Assembly: GCF_010093045.1 (NCBI RefSeq)
Contig: NZ_CP048115.1
Location: 1,922,001-1,986,000, forward strand
Reading direction: 5' to 3'
Length of the DNA: 64,000 nucleotides
Source of the DNA: Mucilaginibacter sp. 14171R-50
Lineage (GTDB): Bacteria; Bacteroidota; Bacteroidia; Sphingobacteriales; Sphingobacteriaceae
The translations under genes were made by a program, and so were the position numbers. This document shows positions 62,407-64,000 of this stretch, piece by piece. Each line of letters opens with the position of its first letter. Within the stretch, counting starts at the first letter, position 1. The notes under the pieces were generated by a model. That model did not search any database. It was given only the letters and a program-made list of their open reading frames with translations, and was not told the DNA's origin.

Positions 62407-63435
62407 TTACGAATCTTGCGTTGCCAGGCTTGCCTCTTTGCTGAAAACCAGCTCGGCATCCGGTTTTGATACGTCGGTTATAGCAACTTTGCCGCGCTCT
62501 CTGCGCAATATCCTGTTGAATAACGATATCTCCCGGTCAAACAAAAACCTGAAGAATAATTTGGTCCAGGATGTGTGGTAATAAAGTGTGTCGTAATACT
62601 CAGGCGCCGTTTTCCTGATCTCCGGCAGTTTATTCCACGGGATAGAAGGAAAATCGTGGTGCTCGTTATGAAAACCAACATTAAAGGCCACCGCGTTAAA
62701 ATTCCCGTAATAGCTGTATGTTTCCTGCTCAGCGCTGTGGGTTAAGTAATGCTCTTGTACCCATCGTGCGCCAAGTGGGTGCAAGCCAACCGAAAACGAG
62801 AAGCTCAGCAGCAAAAACGCTAACGAATGCCAACCCATAAATTGGTAAATAACTACTGTAAAGGCTATTTGTAATACCCAGTTGGTTAGTATCCATCCAT
62901 CAAACGGGTGAATTTCGCGCAGGCGCGATAAGCGGAACAACTGGAATATAGGGAAAAACAACAGCCATAATGCTTTACCTAAAAAAGAGTTGTTGATCAG
63001 CTTTGCTTCCCAGCGGTTTGGCAGGTCGGCATCCAGTTCATGTATACCTTGAAAAGAGTGGTGTTTAATGTGATATTTTTCGAAAGAAATGGCGCTTGGC
63101 AGTATTTGCGGCAAATTGGCAAACATTGATGCCCAGCGGTTTGCATTGCGGTTTTTAAATAGTAACTGGTGGGTGCACTCGTGTATCATTACAAATAACG
63201 CATGATCGGCAAAGGCTCCTAATAAATAGGCCGCTCCAAATACCAGCCACCACGATTGATCGCGAAGAAACCATGCCAGTATTACCTGGAAGGCAACCAG
63301 CCCGATTATTGCCCAAATGGTTTTTGGATTTTTTCCAATAAGGTTTCTTAACTGCGGGAATTGCTTCAGTATCTTCTTTGTACGTATACGGTGCGGTTCC
63401 GACTCCTGGGAGTAAACAAAATCAGTCTTCTTCAT
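62407..63435 (-). CDS. Fatty acid desaturase, sphingolipid delta-4 desaturase (DEGS)-like
   Basis: 342 residues with about four or five membrane helices. All three His boxes are present: His85-ECT-His89, His122-IK-His125-His126 and His256-NE-His259-His260. The context of the third box, ETYSYYG ... FNVGFHNEHHDFP, is the signature of eukaryotic dihydroceramide delta-4 desaturases, and the N-terminal region (DFVYSQESEPHRIRTKKILK) resembles their Lipid_DES domain. FANLP and GARWVQEHY are also shared. No cytochrome b5 domain. Predicted to desaturate a sphingoid or acyl chain at the membrane; specificity is inferred. Monocistronic. Confidence 0.88.
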   Translation of the reverse strand: MKKTDFVYSQESEPHRIRTKKILKQFPQLRNLIGKNPKTIWAIIGLVAFQVILAWFLRDQSWWLVFGAAYLLGAFADHALFVMIHECTHQLLFKNRNANRWASMFANLPQILPSAISFEKYHIKHHSFQGIHELDADLPNRWEAKLINNSFLGKALWLLFFPIFQLFRLSRLREIHPFDGWILTNWVLQIAFTVVIYQFMGWHSLAFLLLSFSFSVGLHPLGARWVQEHYLTHSAEQETYSYYGNFNAVAFNVGFHNEHHDFPSIPWNKLPEIRKTAPEYYDTLYYHTSWTKLFFRFLFDREISLFNRILRRERGKVAITDVSKPDAELVFSKEASLATQDS

Positions 63436-63500
63436 ATAGGGTTAAAACGATGAAGATAAGGATTAGGTGTTAAAAAAATGACTTTCTTGTGAAATTTTCC

Positions 63501-63508
63501 CAAATTTA
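63501..63508 (-). promoter_or_regulatory. -7 promoter element of the desaturase gene
   Basis: TAAATTTG on the minus strand, an exact TAnnTTTG match, 65 nt before the start codon. -33 element unclear. Confidence 0.45.
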
Positions 63509-63609
63509 GCAATAAAACCCGTACGGTACTTAATTTTAAGGAAAAATAATTGCCCTTAAATACTTAACAACCAAACTTTTTAATAAATAATTTAATTTAT
63601 AGAAATTTT

Positions 63610-64000
63610 ATGTGGTGGATATACGCTTTATTATCAGCCTTATTTGCAGCTTTAACCGCCGTGTTTGCAAAAGTTGGCATCAGGGGCGTAGACAGCGACC
63701 TGGCCACCGCTGTACGCACAGTAGTGATTTTGCTTATAGCCTGGGCAATAGTATTGTATAAGGGCGCTCAACATGGTATAAGCGGCCTTAATAAAGTAAA
63801 CTGGATCTTTTTAGTGCTTTCGGGCGTTGCTACAGGGCTGTCGTGGATATTTTATTTTAAAGCCCTGCAATTGGGCAAAGTATCGCAGGTAGCGCCGGTA
63901 GATAAGTTAAGCGTAGCTATAGCTATTATACTGTCTGTATTGTTTTTGGGCGAGCCCCTTACGCTAAAAACCGGGTCGGGCGCCTTGCTGATAATAGCCG
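63610..64000 (+). CDS. EamA/DMT family transporter (3' truncated by window edge)
   Basis: The frame opens at the ATG at 63610 (MWWIYALLSALFAALTAVFA) and continues off the window; about 130 residues are visible. Four hydrophobic helices can be seen, with EamA-type features: AALTAVFAKVGIRGVDSDLA after helix 1, WIFYFKALQLGKVSQVAPVD between later helices, and LFLGEPLTLKTGSGALLI. The single EamA unit of this type (about 140 residues) is typical of small DMT members that dimerise. Substrate unknown. Confidence 0.8.
   Translation, partial: MWWIYALLSALFAALTAVFAKVGIRGVDSDLATAVRTVVILLIAWAIVLYKGAQHGISGLNKVNWIFLVLSGVATGLSWIFYFKALQLGKVSQVAPVDKLSVAIAIILSVLFLGEPLTLKTGSGALLIIA

Noticed and set aside
1..64000. 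tRNA or rRNA genes
   Set aside because: No cloverleaf with a GTTCGA-type T-loop and no rRNA-like conserved blocks were recognised by eye; a tRNAscan run would be decisive.

Overview
The window looks like chromosomal DNA of a Bacteroidota bacterium, most likely family Sphingobacteriaceae and close to Mucilaginibacter or Pedobacter. This is inferred from gene content, not from a marker gene: two-FtsX-domain permeases, a CarboxypepD_reg/TonB receptor, plant-polysaccharide glycosidases, lipoproteins with short lipoboxes, TAnnTTTG promoter elements, weak Shine-Dalgarno signals and many palindromic intergenic repeats. No rRNA, tRNA, CRISPR array, phage or transposase gene was seen.

Layout. 1-8.5 kb: the 3' part of a Gfo/Idh/MocA oxidoreductase, a secreted two-domain DUF1080 (3-keto-glycoside hydrolase type) protein, two large MacB/FtsX-type permeases and a secreted lectin-like protein. 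8.6-20.7 kb: housekeeping genes (bacilliredoxin, M23 peptidase, ahcY, Xaa-Pro aminopeptidase, pdxJ, gcvP, a single-domain response regulator, an MBL hydrolase) with a few small unknowns. 21-26.3 kb: a BlaI repressor with an operator-like dyad cluster, a BlaR1-like M56 protease with an unusual repetitive C-terminus, recN carrying an in-frame palindromic repeat, and fabI. 27-31.5 kb: four tandem paralogues of a secreted CarboxypepD_reg-like family. 31.5-37.2 kb: clpC, ettA, a 103-bp tandem palindrome array and a small unknown. 37-39.7 kb: an MFS transporter with a dyad at its predicted start site, a lipoprotein and a FrnE-type DsbA. 39.7-41 kb: a tandemly duplicated ~545-bp non-coding element. 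41-47 kb: a TonB receptor/PepSY/metal-binding cluster and three small secreted proteins. 47-57 kb: a co-directional block of GH127, GH27 and four enzymes that make up the complete 4-hydroxyproline to 2-oxoglutarate pathway. 57-60.3 kb: an ECF sigma operon with an anti-sigma-like/beta-barrel fusion, YceI and a DUF5777 barrel. 60.5-64 kb: an AraC regulator, a beta-propeller-like protein, a desaturase closely resembling eukaryotic sphingolipid delta-4 desaturases, and the start of an EamA transporter.

Main ideas. (1) The 47-57 kb block reads as a locus for stripping and consuming plant hydroxyproline-rich glycoproteins such as extensins: GH127 would remove beta-L-arabinofuranosides from Hyp, GH27 would remove alpha-galactose (as on extensin Ser), and the released Hyp would go to 2-oxoglutarate. 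Three copies of a GGTAAAATATGG-like motif lie upstream of it. (2) The desaturase has DEGS-type His boxes and C-terminal motifs, suggesting unsaturated bacterial ceramides. (3) Several palindromic repeat families fill the intergenic space, and one has inserted in frame into recN. All functions are inferred from sequence reading alone; no database search was run.
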